Assembly: GCF_900112615.1 (NCBI RefSeq)
Contig: NZ_FOMK01000012.1
Coordinates: forward strand, 1-64,000
Direction of reading: 5' to 3'
DNA length: 64,000 nt
From: Chitinophaga sp. CF118
GTDB taxonomy: Bacteria; Bacteroidota; Bacteroidia; Chitinophagales; Chitinophagaceae
The translations under genes were made by a program, and so were the position numbers. This document shows, piece after piece, positions 37,295 to 46,062 of the stretch; within the stretch, counting starts at the first letter, position 1; each line of letters opens with the position of its first letter. Below the pieces are notes generated by a model. It was not told where the DNA came from and made no database searches. It was given only the letters and a program-made list of their open reading frames with translations.

Positions 37295-37876
37295 ATGCGT
37301 AAGCGGGCTTATTATACTGTAAATGGAATAACCTTCTATCGTTTGATAGCGGCGCCGGTATTGATTTTATTGATATTTCTTGATCAGCCCGATATCTTTA
37401 AGTGGCTGCTTGCTGTTAGTTTTTTTACTGATGCGATAGATGGTTATCTTGCCCGCCGTTACAAGGTAACCAGCGTAATGGGTTCCCGGCTGGACTCCGT
37501 TGCAGACGATCTCACAATTGTAGCTGCCTTAGTGGGTATTTTTGTATTTATCCCTGGATTTATAAAACAGGAGATGGCTTTCATCATCCTGTTACTCATA
37601 TTATACCTGCTACAAACCATTCTAGCCCTGATACGGTATCACAAATTAAGCAGTTTTCATACTTATACTGCTAAATTCGCAGCCGTGCTACAGGGAATTT
37701 TTTTACTGCTTATTTTCTTTTTAGATAAGCCTCCTCATGTATTGTTTTATATAGCAGCAATTTTCACAGCTATTGATCTTATAGAAGAAATTATACTTAT
37801 ACTGTTACTGCCTAAATGGAAAAATGATGTAAGGGGAGTGTATTGGGAGATGAAAAAGAAGCAACAAGGTAGGTAG
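37295..37876 (+). CDS. CDP-alcohol phosphatidyltransferase (PgsA/PssA-like)
   Basis: The 193-residue integral membrane enzyme transfers a phosphatidyl group from CDP-diacylglycerol to an alcohol. The full active-site motif DG-x2-AR-x8-G-x3-D-x3-D is present: Asp49, Gly50, Ala53-Arg54, Gly63, Asp67 and Asp71 in DAIDGYLARRYKVTSVMG... About five or six membrane helices follow. The alcohol (glycerol phosphate, serine, inositol or other) cannot be told from motifs alone. The gene is not in an evident operon. A repeat hairpin and a convergent membrane-protein gene lie downstream. Confidence 0.85.
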   Translation: MRKRAYYTVNGITFYRLIAAPVLILLIFLDQPDIFKWLLAVSFFTDAIDGYLARRYKVTSVMGSRLDSVADDLTIVAALVGIFVFIPGFIKQEMAFIILLLILYLLQTILALIRYHKLSSFHTYTAKFAAVLQGIFLLLIFFLDKPPHVLFYIAAIFTAIDLIEEIILILLLPKWKNDVRGVYWEMKKKQQGR

Positions 37877-37971
37877 CACATTTGTTGCCTTGTTAAGGTA
37901 GCTGAATAACTCAGTGTTCCGGTTGTGTGTTTGACGTGTTTTGGGTTGTAACGGGGATAGGGCTCCCATAG

Positions 37972-38050
37972 AGCGCAGGTAAAGCGGGGGTAGAATGGAT
38001 TGAACCATTCTACCCCCGTTCTACCTGCGCTCTACCCCCGCTCTACCTAC
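37972..38050. repeat. Hairpin built from GC-rich 11-bp units
   Basis: Arms 37972-37998 and 38005-38031 match at 25 of 27 positions with a 6-nt loop. The right side is a run of 11-bp units: ATTCTACCCCC (38007), GTTCTACCTGC (38018), GCTCTACCCCC (38029) and GCTCTACCTAC (38040). The left arm carries the same unit in reverse (two full, one partial). It lies between convergent genes and could also stop transcription. Confidence 0.85.
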
Positions 38051-38110
38051 GCCCGAAGGGCGGTTAAACCCCGACCCCGTCCCGAACACTTCCCGAATAC
38101 ATTATAGAGA

Positions 38111-38908
38111 CTAAGAAGGCACTTCCGTTTGTTTTATAGGTGTTGTCATTGCAACGTGATAACCTAAAAAGAAGAATGCTATCAGGGGTATTTCAAGAAT
38201 AGACTCATACAAATATAAACTTTTAGAGTTTGCAAACGGAAGAAGTATAAAACTTAAAAAATGTGCGTTTGCCCATGATGCAATTTCGAAGGCAAATTCA
38301 TTAAATAGCCAAAGCGAAATGTAGAGGAACAATATTCTTTTAAAAGTCAATAGTACTTTTTCAGAAACAGTCAGAGAGCAAATCGTCAACGCAAATAAAA
38401 TTAACGGAACGTAAATTCGAAGATGAAAGAGTAAGCCCTGGAAATATATGGAAACTGCATTGCTTGGTGCGTGAACAATAGAATAACGCTCAAGTTTAAA
38501 AAAGATGTAGTCGATGAGTGAAGTGAGGATAAAGATGCCAAGTAAAAAGGTAATATCCTTCAAAGTTATTTTACGAATGAATAGATTGAATTTCCCTGAT
38601 GTTTTGTCATTTGCCAAACGTGTGAATCCTAATGAAAATAGTGCAACAAAAAACAGGAAAACGGATTTTGTGAGATCCACAAGACTATAAGTGTCTGCCT
38701 TGCTATAACGGATAAAAAAGGTGTTAAGTAAACTTATTTGTTTTACTGAAACAGATCTGGCAAAGTCGCTGAAGTGAAGTAATAATGCTGCTCCCACAAA
38801 ACAGAGAACTGTAAATACCAGCGTAACCCCGAAAGTCCGTCTTAGATATTTTTGATAATAATCAACAAAGTCTGATAGTAGTCCTTTAAGATAGGATGTA
38901 AAAGTCAT
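38111..38908 (-). CDS. Integral membrane protein, unknown
   Basis: The 265-residue protein has about six hydrophobic segments (for example FGVTLVFTVLCFVGAALLL near 26-45, SVFLFFVALFSLGF near 82-95, ITFLLGIFILTSLIDYIFF near 118-136, VPLILFALTICSL near 167-179, and LIAFFFLGYHVAM near 246-258). No conserved motif or family is recognised. A TATATTTG-like -7 box on the minus strand (38998-38991) may belong to its promoter, but no -33 box is present at 19 bp. Convergent with the CDP-alcohol transferase gene. Confidence 0.65.
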   Translation of the reverse strand: MTFTSYLKGLLSDFVDYYQKYLRRTFGVTLVFTVLCFVGAALLLHFSDFARSVSVKQISLLNTFFIRYSKADTYSLVDLTKSVFLFFVALFSLGFTRLANDKTSGKFNLFIRKITLKDITFLLGIFILTSLIDYIFFKLERYSIVHAPSNAVSIYFQGLLFHLRIYVPLILFALTICSLTVSEKVLLTFKRILFLYISLWLFNEFAFEIASWANAHFLSFILLPFANSKSLYLYESILEIPLIAFFFLGYHVAMTTPIKQTEVPS

Positions 38909-39054
38909 AGGATGTAGGATTTGGCGTGTCCGCTAAAATGGACACAATAGTTTTACATTAATTGTCCCGGTATTCAGTTGGTAAACGGAACAAATATAAA
39001 TATTTTAATTATATTTATAGTATTACTACCATCATCTTTAGTTGAATAATACCT

Positions 39055-39816
39055 ATGAACTTTAGAATAACCTGGTTATGCCTTCTGCTCTCATTTATTA
39101 TCCTTGAAGGGGCATCTTGTAATTCGTCTGATAATCAGCTTCCACACGGCAATGCAATTGACTCTGCAGCGGATAACAATAGTGAAATGGAGAATATTGA
39201 GAAGCCCGATGATGCTGATACTTCTATTCCAACAACTCATTTCCCCGAATTCCTGGACAAAAAATATGCATTGGACCCTGTTGAAGAACAGAATATTCAT
39301 GCAGAATTTGATGTTGTAGAAAGCAACTCGTCAAACAGGACAATCAAAACATCTTCCATTCACCTGAAGGAGTTAAACATTGATTATACATATACCTACT
39401 TTAAAGCTGCTGATTCAGGTATTGCCGAAATTAACGTGAACGGCGAAAAAAGAACCTTTGTTAATGGAGATGGTAAAGATACGCGGGACTATGGCGATCT
39501 CGATCTGAACCAGGGATTGACATTCTATACCATTGCAGGTGAAAAATATCTCTTAATATCCTGTAGCCCGATAGGTGCACAGAGCTGGTTTAGTACAATT
39601 ATATATGGGATGCTGATTAAAGTATCTGATAGTAATAATGTAATGCTGTTGTCGACTTTTTCATTTCCTGAAGATCCTTATCTGACAGGAGATTTCTATA
39701 TAAGACAAGACCGGTTCAATGGTAAAGTGTTCGCTTTAATAGCTTCTCCCGCAACGTTTGATGTTCACAGTTACCCTGACAATATTTTCCTTACTATTAA
39801 GGAATTGCATCTGTGA
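39055..39816 (+). CDS. Lipoprotein of unknown function
   Basis: The 253-residue product has a lipoprotein signal (MNFRITWLCLLLSFIILEGASC, lipid-modified Cys in GASC), an acidic linker (about 25-65) and a beta-rich domain (INVNGEKRTFVNGDGKDTRDYGDL, KYLLISCSPIGAQSWFSTIIYGML). No family is recognised. The overall layout resembles the lipoprotein at 36447 (acidic linker, then a beta domain), though clear sequence similarity was not established. Divergent from the membrane-protein gene. Confidence 0.65.
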   Translation: MNFRITWLCLLLSFIILEGASCNSSDNQLPHGNAIDSAADNNSEMENIEKPDDADTSIPTTHFPEFLDKKYALDPVEEQNIHAEFDVVESNSSNRTIKTSSIHLKELNIDYTYTYFKAADSGIAEINVNGEKRTFVNGDGKDTRDYGDLDLNQGLTFYTIAGEKYLLISCSPIGAQSWFSTIIYGMLIKVSDSNNVMLLSTFSFPEDPYLTGDFYIRQDRFNGKVFALIASPATFDVHSYPDNIFLTIKELHL

Positions 39817-40914
39817 AAACAGGATACTATACCCCTTTGTAAGTCCACTTACTATCTAATATCTGGAAGGGGTGTAAAAAATATAAAAACTAAAATGGAT
39901 AAAATAATTCCTCTTGATACTGGCATCAGCTATTCCTGTGATAGCTGATACGCAGCATCAGTACCGTGTTTTACACAGTCATACACTACATGTAATCCGG
40001 TTAAATATCTAATTTCAGCTGAAAAATATATACTGTTTGATTTGTTAATATATAATGTACGGTGAGAATTCACTTTAAATTTAGATGGTGTTGCGATATT
40101 CTATATAATAAATATGCGAAGTATTATTTTGTTGAATGAAAGAGCTTATTGAAGTTGTGAATCTTTCATGAAATAATATTTAGGTAATATGCCTAACTAT
40201 TTTTTTTGAAATAAATATTTGTATCTTCGTCGCGACAATTTAAAACATATGTAATGTAAACACCCAATATTAAACCGATACAAAATGGAATAATTAAGTT
40301 CGTAACGAACAAAACTCAACGTATAAAATGTAAACCCTCAGGCATTGTGTACCCTTTTTAGATAACCATTTATTTCCGTTGAGTAGTAAACCCTTTATTC
40401 ATTGACCCTTTAATCCATTAAACAATTTAAATTTCTGCAAGCCCTCAGCAATATTATCTGCAAGGATATTTATATAATAGCATTTTATAAGTATACCATT
40501 AAGGAACAACGAGTGTTCTATTGTTGCAAATGATTTGGGGAACCCTGCTAATATTAGCTGCTGGCATGTAACCTATTTGATATTCTGTACATCGTTTACT
40601 TCCCCCGCCACCAACGGCCCTGAAAAGGACTACGTAAAATACGTAGATGGGATTTTTATGTTTCATATTATGATAGTCGATTTGACGTAATCCTGTTGCA
40701 GCAATTATTAATTGTGGTTGAATAGTTGCGCCAGGGAATAATATGGGTCAAACAAACGGTGTATATCTCAAATTATAATTGCAAAGTTATGAAGATGATT
40801 GATCGGAAATATACTTCTGATCAGTGCGGGTTTGTTTTGCATAGATAGATGGTTTACCTGCAGACAAAATTGAATCAAAATACACGTTCAACTATTACCT
40901 AATCAATAACCCTT
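39817..40914 (+). other. 1.1-kb region without a gene, leader of the NRPS cluster
   Basis: No convincing ORF is seen. The region is AT-rich. Possible structure: a weak hairpin soon after the lipoprotein stop (ACCCCTT / AAGGGGT near 39830-39870), a partial promoter (TTG at 40206 and TATCTTCG at 40222-40229, spacing too short at 13 bp), the perfect dyad at 40298-40310, and a hairpin CTACGTA-AAA-TACGTAG at 40630-40646. Such a long gap before a biosynthetic operon suggests a regulated leader. Confidence 0.5.
40298..40310. promoter_or_regulatory. Perfect 13-bp dyad, possible operator
   Basis: GTTCGT-A-ACGAAC is a perfect inverted repeat around a single base, 605 bp before the sbnA-like gene. It may be a regulator site; no regulator gene for it is in the window. 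Confidence 0.35.
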
Positions 40915-41883
40915 ATGTTAAAAAAACTTGAAAAGTTGTCCGCTCTCATTGGAAACACTCCTTTGATAGAATTAAAAAATAACGATACCAACCTGTTTGC
41001 AAAGTTGGAATATAATAATTTCTCCGGTAGCTCAAAAGACCGCGCTGCTTACAGTATTATTTATAACGCGATTAAATCCGGACATATCAATGAAGACACC
41101 ACTATTATTGCTTCGAGCTCTGGCAACCTGGCTATTGCAGTGGCTTCCATCTGCAAAATATTAAAGCTGAAGTTTATTCCTGTGATAGATCCCAATATTA
41201 ACAAGGCGTATGAATCACTGCTTAATCTCATGTCATACAAAGTTGTGAAAGTAACAGAAAGGGATAATACCGGAGGATATTTACTTACAAGAATCGCAAC
41301 AGTAAATAAACTGCATGCAGTTACAAAGAATTCTTTTGTTGCAGATCAATATGGCGATCCGAATAATTATAAAGGCTATTATGGCTTAACAGAAGAGGTC
41401 ATTAATTCCTTTGATCATCTGGACTACATTTTTATTGCAGTTAGCTCCAGTGGCGGCATTACAGGGATCTCAAAAAGCATGAAAGAGAAAAGACCTGAAA
41501 CAAAAATCATTGCCGTGGATGTTGAAGGTTCTGTTATTTTTAGCGATGTGCAGGTGAAGCGCTATATCTCTGGTATTGGTGCCAGCCAGGTGCCTCCCAT
41601 TATTGAGAATGCAATTATTGATGATGTAATAATTATATCACAGCTTGATATTATAAAGGGTTGCTTTGAACTATTGGATGAGCAGGCCATTTTTGCAGGA
41701 GCTTCTTCAGGTGCTCTTTATAAAGCAGCAAAGAACTATTGCAAAAAACATTCCAGCGTTCTTAAATCCTCCTCATTAATGATCTTCCCCGATAAAGGGC
41801 ATACTTACCTTGATACCATCTACGATAAAGAATGGGGAGAACAACTTGCGGCCAAATTACAAACATCATCTTCTATAAAATAA
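40915..41883 (+). CDS. sbnA: SbnA-like PLP enzyme, N-(2-amino-2-carboxyethyl)-L-glutamate synthase
   Basis: The 322-residue protein belongs to the cysteine-synthase fold (PLP fold type II). The N-terminal IGNTPLIEL motif, the PLP Schiff-base lysine Lys41 in SGSSKDRAAYS, the substrate loop ASSSGNLAIAVA and the phosphate-binding SSSGGITGI are visible. SbnA from staphyloferrin B biosynthesis joins O-phospho-L-serine and L-glutamate; with SbnB it yields L-2,3-diaminopropionate (Dap). I prefer SbnA over a true cysteine synthase because an SbnB homologue follows by 26 bp and the NRPS contains pockets fit for a diamino acid. The protein is cytosolic and the first gene of the cluster operon. Confidence 0.85.
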   Translation: MLKKLEKLSALIGNTPLIELKNNDTNLFAKLEYNNFSGSSKDRAAYSIIYNAIKSGHINEDTTIIASSSGNLAIAVASICKILKLKFIPVIDPNINKAYESLLNLMSYKVVKVTERDNTGGYLLTRIATVNKLHAVTKNSFVADQYGDPNNYKGYYGLTEEVINSFDHLDYIFIAVSSSGGITGISKSMKEKRPETKIIAVDVEGSVIFSDVQVKRYISGIGASQVPPIIENAIIDDVIIISQLDIIKGCFELLDEQAIFAGASSGALYKAAKNYCKKHSSVLKSSSLMIFPDKGHTYLDTIYDKEWGEQLAAKLQTSSSIK

Positions 41884-41909
41884 ATAATCTCTGATCATAA
41901 TTTTTACTT

Positions 41910-42881
41910 ATGTTATATCTGAATGCAGATAGTATAAACACTGCCGGACTAAACTGGGAACAATTAACCACAGTTATAAGGCAGGCTGTAACCGTACTAC
42001 ACGATGGCAATTATTCGCAACCTATCAAACCCTATTTAAGATATGGCAACGCTAAGAATAGAATCATAGCTATGCCAGCCTACATTGGCGGTGAATACCC
42101 CTGGGCAGGGATTAAATGGATTGCCAGCTTTCCGGACAATATCCATCAGCATAAATTAAGAGCAAATTCTGTTACCATTCTGAATGAACATGATTCAGGA
42201 ATTCCCTTATGTGTAATTAATACTTCTGCTATCAGTGCTATCAGAACTGCGGCGGTATCTGGTTTGCTTGTGGAGGAATATTTGCAGACAAAGACAGGTA
42301 ATGAGAAGCTGAATGTTGGTATCAATGGTTTCGGACCTATCGGTATCATGCATTTGAAAATGATAACAGCTATCCTGGGCGAACGTATCGGAAAAATCTA
42401 CCTGTATGATATTAAATCACTCCAGATAGATGCAGTACCTGAAGAAATCAGAGACAAAGTGGTGATTGGTAATACCTGGGAGGAAGGCTATGAAAAGGCC
42501 GATATTTTCATTACCTGCACGGTTTCTGCTGCTCCTTATATTGACAAAGTTCCGGTAAAAGGATCGCTGCAGCTGAATGTTTCTTTAAGAGATTATAAAG
42601 CAGAGATGAAAGACCATATGGATGTTGTAATAGTCGACGATTGGGATGAAGTATGCAGGGAAAATACAGATATTGAAAACATGCATAAAGTAAAAGGTCT
42701 GCGTAAGAGTGATACATTATCAATCGCGGATATCGTTTGTAAACAAGCCTTAAAAGACACAAAAGAATCAGATACAATTATGTTTAATCCTATGGGAATG
42801 GCCATCTTCGACATAGCAGTAGGTGGCTACTACTACCGGGAAGCGCTGAATAAGCAAATCGGGTTCAATATGCCCGATTGA
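41910..42881 (+). CDS. sbnB: SbnB-like NAD-dependent dehydrogenase (ornithine cyclodeaminase family) making Dap
   Basis: The 323-residue protein is of the ornithine cyclodeaminase/mu-crystallin family. The Rossmann motif NVGINGFGPIGIMHLKMI lies near residues 134-151, and the substrate-side stretches GEYPWAGIKWIASFPDN and ISAIRTAAVSGL are typical of SbnB. SbnB oxidatively cleaves N-(2-amino-2-carboxyethyl)-L-glutamate to L-Dap and 2-oxoglutarate using NAD+. Together with the adjacent sbnA-like gene this is the complete known route to Dap. The NRPS starts 61 bp downstream, so the three genes are likely one operon. Confidence 0.85.
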   Translation: MLYLNADSINTAGLNWEQLTTVIRQAVTVLHDGNYSQPIKPYLRYGNAKNRIIAMPAYIGGEYPWAGIKWIASFPDNIHQHKLRANSVTILNEHDSGIPLCVINTSAISAIRTAAVSGLLVEEYLQTKTGNEKLNVGINGFGPIGIMHLKMITAILGERIGKIYLYDIKSLQIDAVPEEIRDKVVIGNTWEEGYEKADIFITCTVSAAPYIDKVPVKGSLQLNVSLRDYKAEMKDHMDVVIVDDWDEVCRENTDIENMHKVKGLRKSDTLSIADIVCKQALKDTKESDTIMFNPMGMAIFDIAVGGYYYREALNKQIGFNMPD

Positions 42882-42942
42882 TCTTCTGTAACGGTATCTC
42901 CTGTGCATCGCCCATTCATAAAACAGTTCTAAGTTAATAACT

Positions 42943-45900
42943 ATGTCATTTCAGACTTTTCCGCTGCATCCGGCGCAGCAAGATATATATATTGATCAAC
43001 TGATCAATAATGAGGCTCCTTATTATAATATGGGAGGATATGTGAGAATAACAGGCCCCCTGGATAAAGAAAAATTTACTGCTGCCGTTAATTCGGCACC
43101 AGTATTTTTCGATGCCCTGAAAATGAGATTCGACCTCAACGATCCGGTTCCTGTTATTTATGTGGATGAAGCGTATACAAAGTTTGAATTACCTGAACTT
43201 GCTTTTGAAGAGGGCGAAGATAAGCGTGAAAGGGTTGAACAATGGATAAAAGACCAGTTGGCAACTCCCTTTAAGATTGAAAAAGAGAATATGCTTACGG
43301 AGCAATACCTGATCCGTATAGCCGATGATGAACACTGGTATTATTTTAAATTCCATCACCTGATTACGGATGGATACGGGATATCAGGGATCCACCAGTA
43401 TATCGCCAAGAAGTATAAATCACTGGTGACTGGGGATGAGGTTGCTTTTAAATATCCTTCTTATATAGAAGAGGCTGTAAAAGCATCCTCATACTATCAT
43501 TCTGATGATTATGCTGCTGAAGGTGAATACTGGAAGAAGAAGGTGGCACAGCTACCTGCAAAATTATTACAAAGACGATACCTGCCGGACAATAACCTGA
43601 AAACGAAGTGTGATACATTTATCCAGGAATTTTCAGGCGCAGAAAGAAGCAAACTGGAAACATTGCTGTCAGCTACAAATGCAAACCTCCAGCAGCTGAC
43701 ACTTGCGGCACTGATGATTTATTTTAACCGGACTTCACAACAATCAGAATTTGTTTTTGGTGTTCCATTACACAGAAGGAGAACTAAACAATTGCGTACC
43801 ATTCCCGGTATGTTTACTGGTGTTATTCCATTCACCGCTAGTTATTCAGAAGGTACCAAAGTAATAGACCTGATTAAATCCGTATTGTCTTCCCAACGTG
43901 AGGATTACCGTTATCAGAACTACCTGATAGGTGATCTGAGCCGGCACTTCAGGATCAATGTAGCAGATGATGCTTTGATTGAATTTGTGGTAAACTATGC
44001 GCCGATTGATTTTCAGCTGGACTTTGGAGATGGATTATCTTCTACACTTATTAATATCCCCAGCGGACACCTGCCGTTCCCTGTTGAAATGTTCTGGTAT
44101 GACTATGGGCAGGAACAACCATTGCAGTTAAGAATAGATTTCCAGTCTCAGTATTTTGAAAAAGAGGAAATCGCATTGCTGGCTCAGCGCATATTGTACA
44201 TCTTACATCAGTTTAATATTATGCTTGATGATGATATCGGGCAGATAAATATTTTACCAATTGAGGAACAGCAGTTACTGACAACATTGAATAATGCGGG
44301 TGTATCTTCTTTACAGGAAGACCCTAAGATGCTGACAACATTGTTTTCCGAACAAGCTGCACGTACACCGGATGCCATAGCGGTAGTACTTGAAGAAAAA
44401 TCACTTACTTATAAAGAACTGGAAGAACGTTCCAATCAACTTTCTCATCACCTGCATAGTCTTGGTGTAAAGGAAGATGTACTGGTTCCCCTGTGCATAG
44501 AACGTTCAATTGAAATGCTGGTTGCGATACTTGGTATCATGAAAGCCGGAGGAGCTTATGTACCACTTGATCCGGCTTACCCGGCAGAGCGGATCAGTTA
44601 TATACTGGAAGATACAGCTGCTACTGTGGTGATATGCAGCAGGCAAACAAGGGAACTGATAACAGCAGATGTTCAGGTTGTTATTGCAGATGAGTTTTCA
44701 GGGCTGCAGGTTGATGGTCCTGTTGTTATCCCTGAAGCTCATCATTTATGTTATGTGATCTACACATCTGGCTCTACTGGTAAACCGAAAGGTGTAATGG
44801 TAGAACATCGCGGAATGCTCAATCATTTGTTTGCAAAAATAGATGACTTGAAAATGGATGCAGACACGGTGCTTGCCTTTACTGCTTCCTATACTTTTGA
44901 TATTTCTGTATGGCAGATGTTCTCCGCACTTTTATGTGGTGGACGAACTGTTGTTTATACAGATGAGCTGATTTATAAACCGGTAAGCCTTATCAGTGCT
45001 GTGGCACACGATGGGATTACCGTACTCGAATTAGTGCCTTCCTATCTTGCTGCTGTATTGCAGGAAGAAATGGATATACCATTAGAAAAACTATGTTATC
45101 TGATGGTAACCGGAGAAGCTGTGAGCCGGCATTTGTTAAGTCAATGGTTCAGTCATAAAGATTATGGTGCTATTCCGGTAGTGAATGCCTATGGTCCTAC
45201 AGAAGCTTCGGATGATATTACGCATCACATAATGTACGATACCCCGGTAAGCATCAATGTACCACTGGGTAAGCCTGTCCGGAATTTACGTATTTACATA
45301 TTGGACGATCTTATGCAGGTATGTCCGTTGGGGGTGCCCGGCGAAATTTGTGTGGCAGGTATAGGTGTGGCTCGGGGATATCTGGGACGTGCGGAACTGA
45401 CTAAAGAGAAATTTGTTAAAGACCCTTTCAGTGCAGCGCTGCCAGGCCGTATGTACCGTACAGGAGATCTGGGGCGCTGGCTTCCGGATGGTACTGTGGA
45501 ATACCTTGGACGTATAGACGATCAGGTTAAGATCCGTGGTTACCGTATTGAATTGGGCGAAATTGAGCATGTATTACAGCAATCTGATTTTGTGAGTCAG
45601 GCTGTAGTAATTGCCAGAGAAGATGCTAAAGGGAATAAACGATTGGTAGGATACATTGTGCCTGCTGCGAACTATAATAAGGACGGTCTTACCGGTTATC
45701 TGAAAGGAAAACTTCCGGAGTACATGGTACCGGCGTTGGTAGAAATGGATGCGTTACCGCTAAGTGCCAATGGGAAAATAGATAAGAAAGCTTTGCCCGA
45801 TGCTACAATTGAAACAGTAGTAACGAATGTATATACTGCTCCCCGTAATAAAACGGAGCAGACATTAGTGAACATCTGGCAGCATCTCCTGCAGGTGGAA

Positions 45901-46062
45901 CAAATAGGCGTGCTGGACGATTTTTTTGAACTGGGCGGACATTCCTTACTGGCAATGAGACTGATTGCTGCTATTACCAAAGAACTGGAGGTAGCATTGA
46001 CAGTTAGAAAATTATTCCAGCATCCAACGATTGCTACCCTGGCCAGTTACCTGCAACAGCAG
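42943..46062 (+). other. NRPS module 1: starter-like C, A (diamino acid), T
   Basis: C1 (about residues 1-440) has His138 in HHLITDG but diverges from the other C domains in its first core motif (HPAQQDIYIDQL instead of SFSQERLWFID). That and its N-terminal place suggest a starter, acyl-accepting C domain. A1 pocket, aligned by eye to GrsA, reads D-I-W-E-M-T-A-D-D-K, very close to codes reported for 2,4-diaminobutyrate; Dap is preferred given sbnAB. Carrier Ser1001 sits in LGGHS. Confidence 0.8.

Noticed and set aside
40206..40229. Full Bacteroidota promoter for the sbnA operon
   Set aside because: TTG and TATCTTCG are only 13 bp apart and the -7 box is imperfect; kept only as a weak note.
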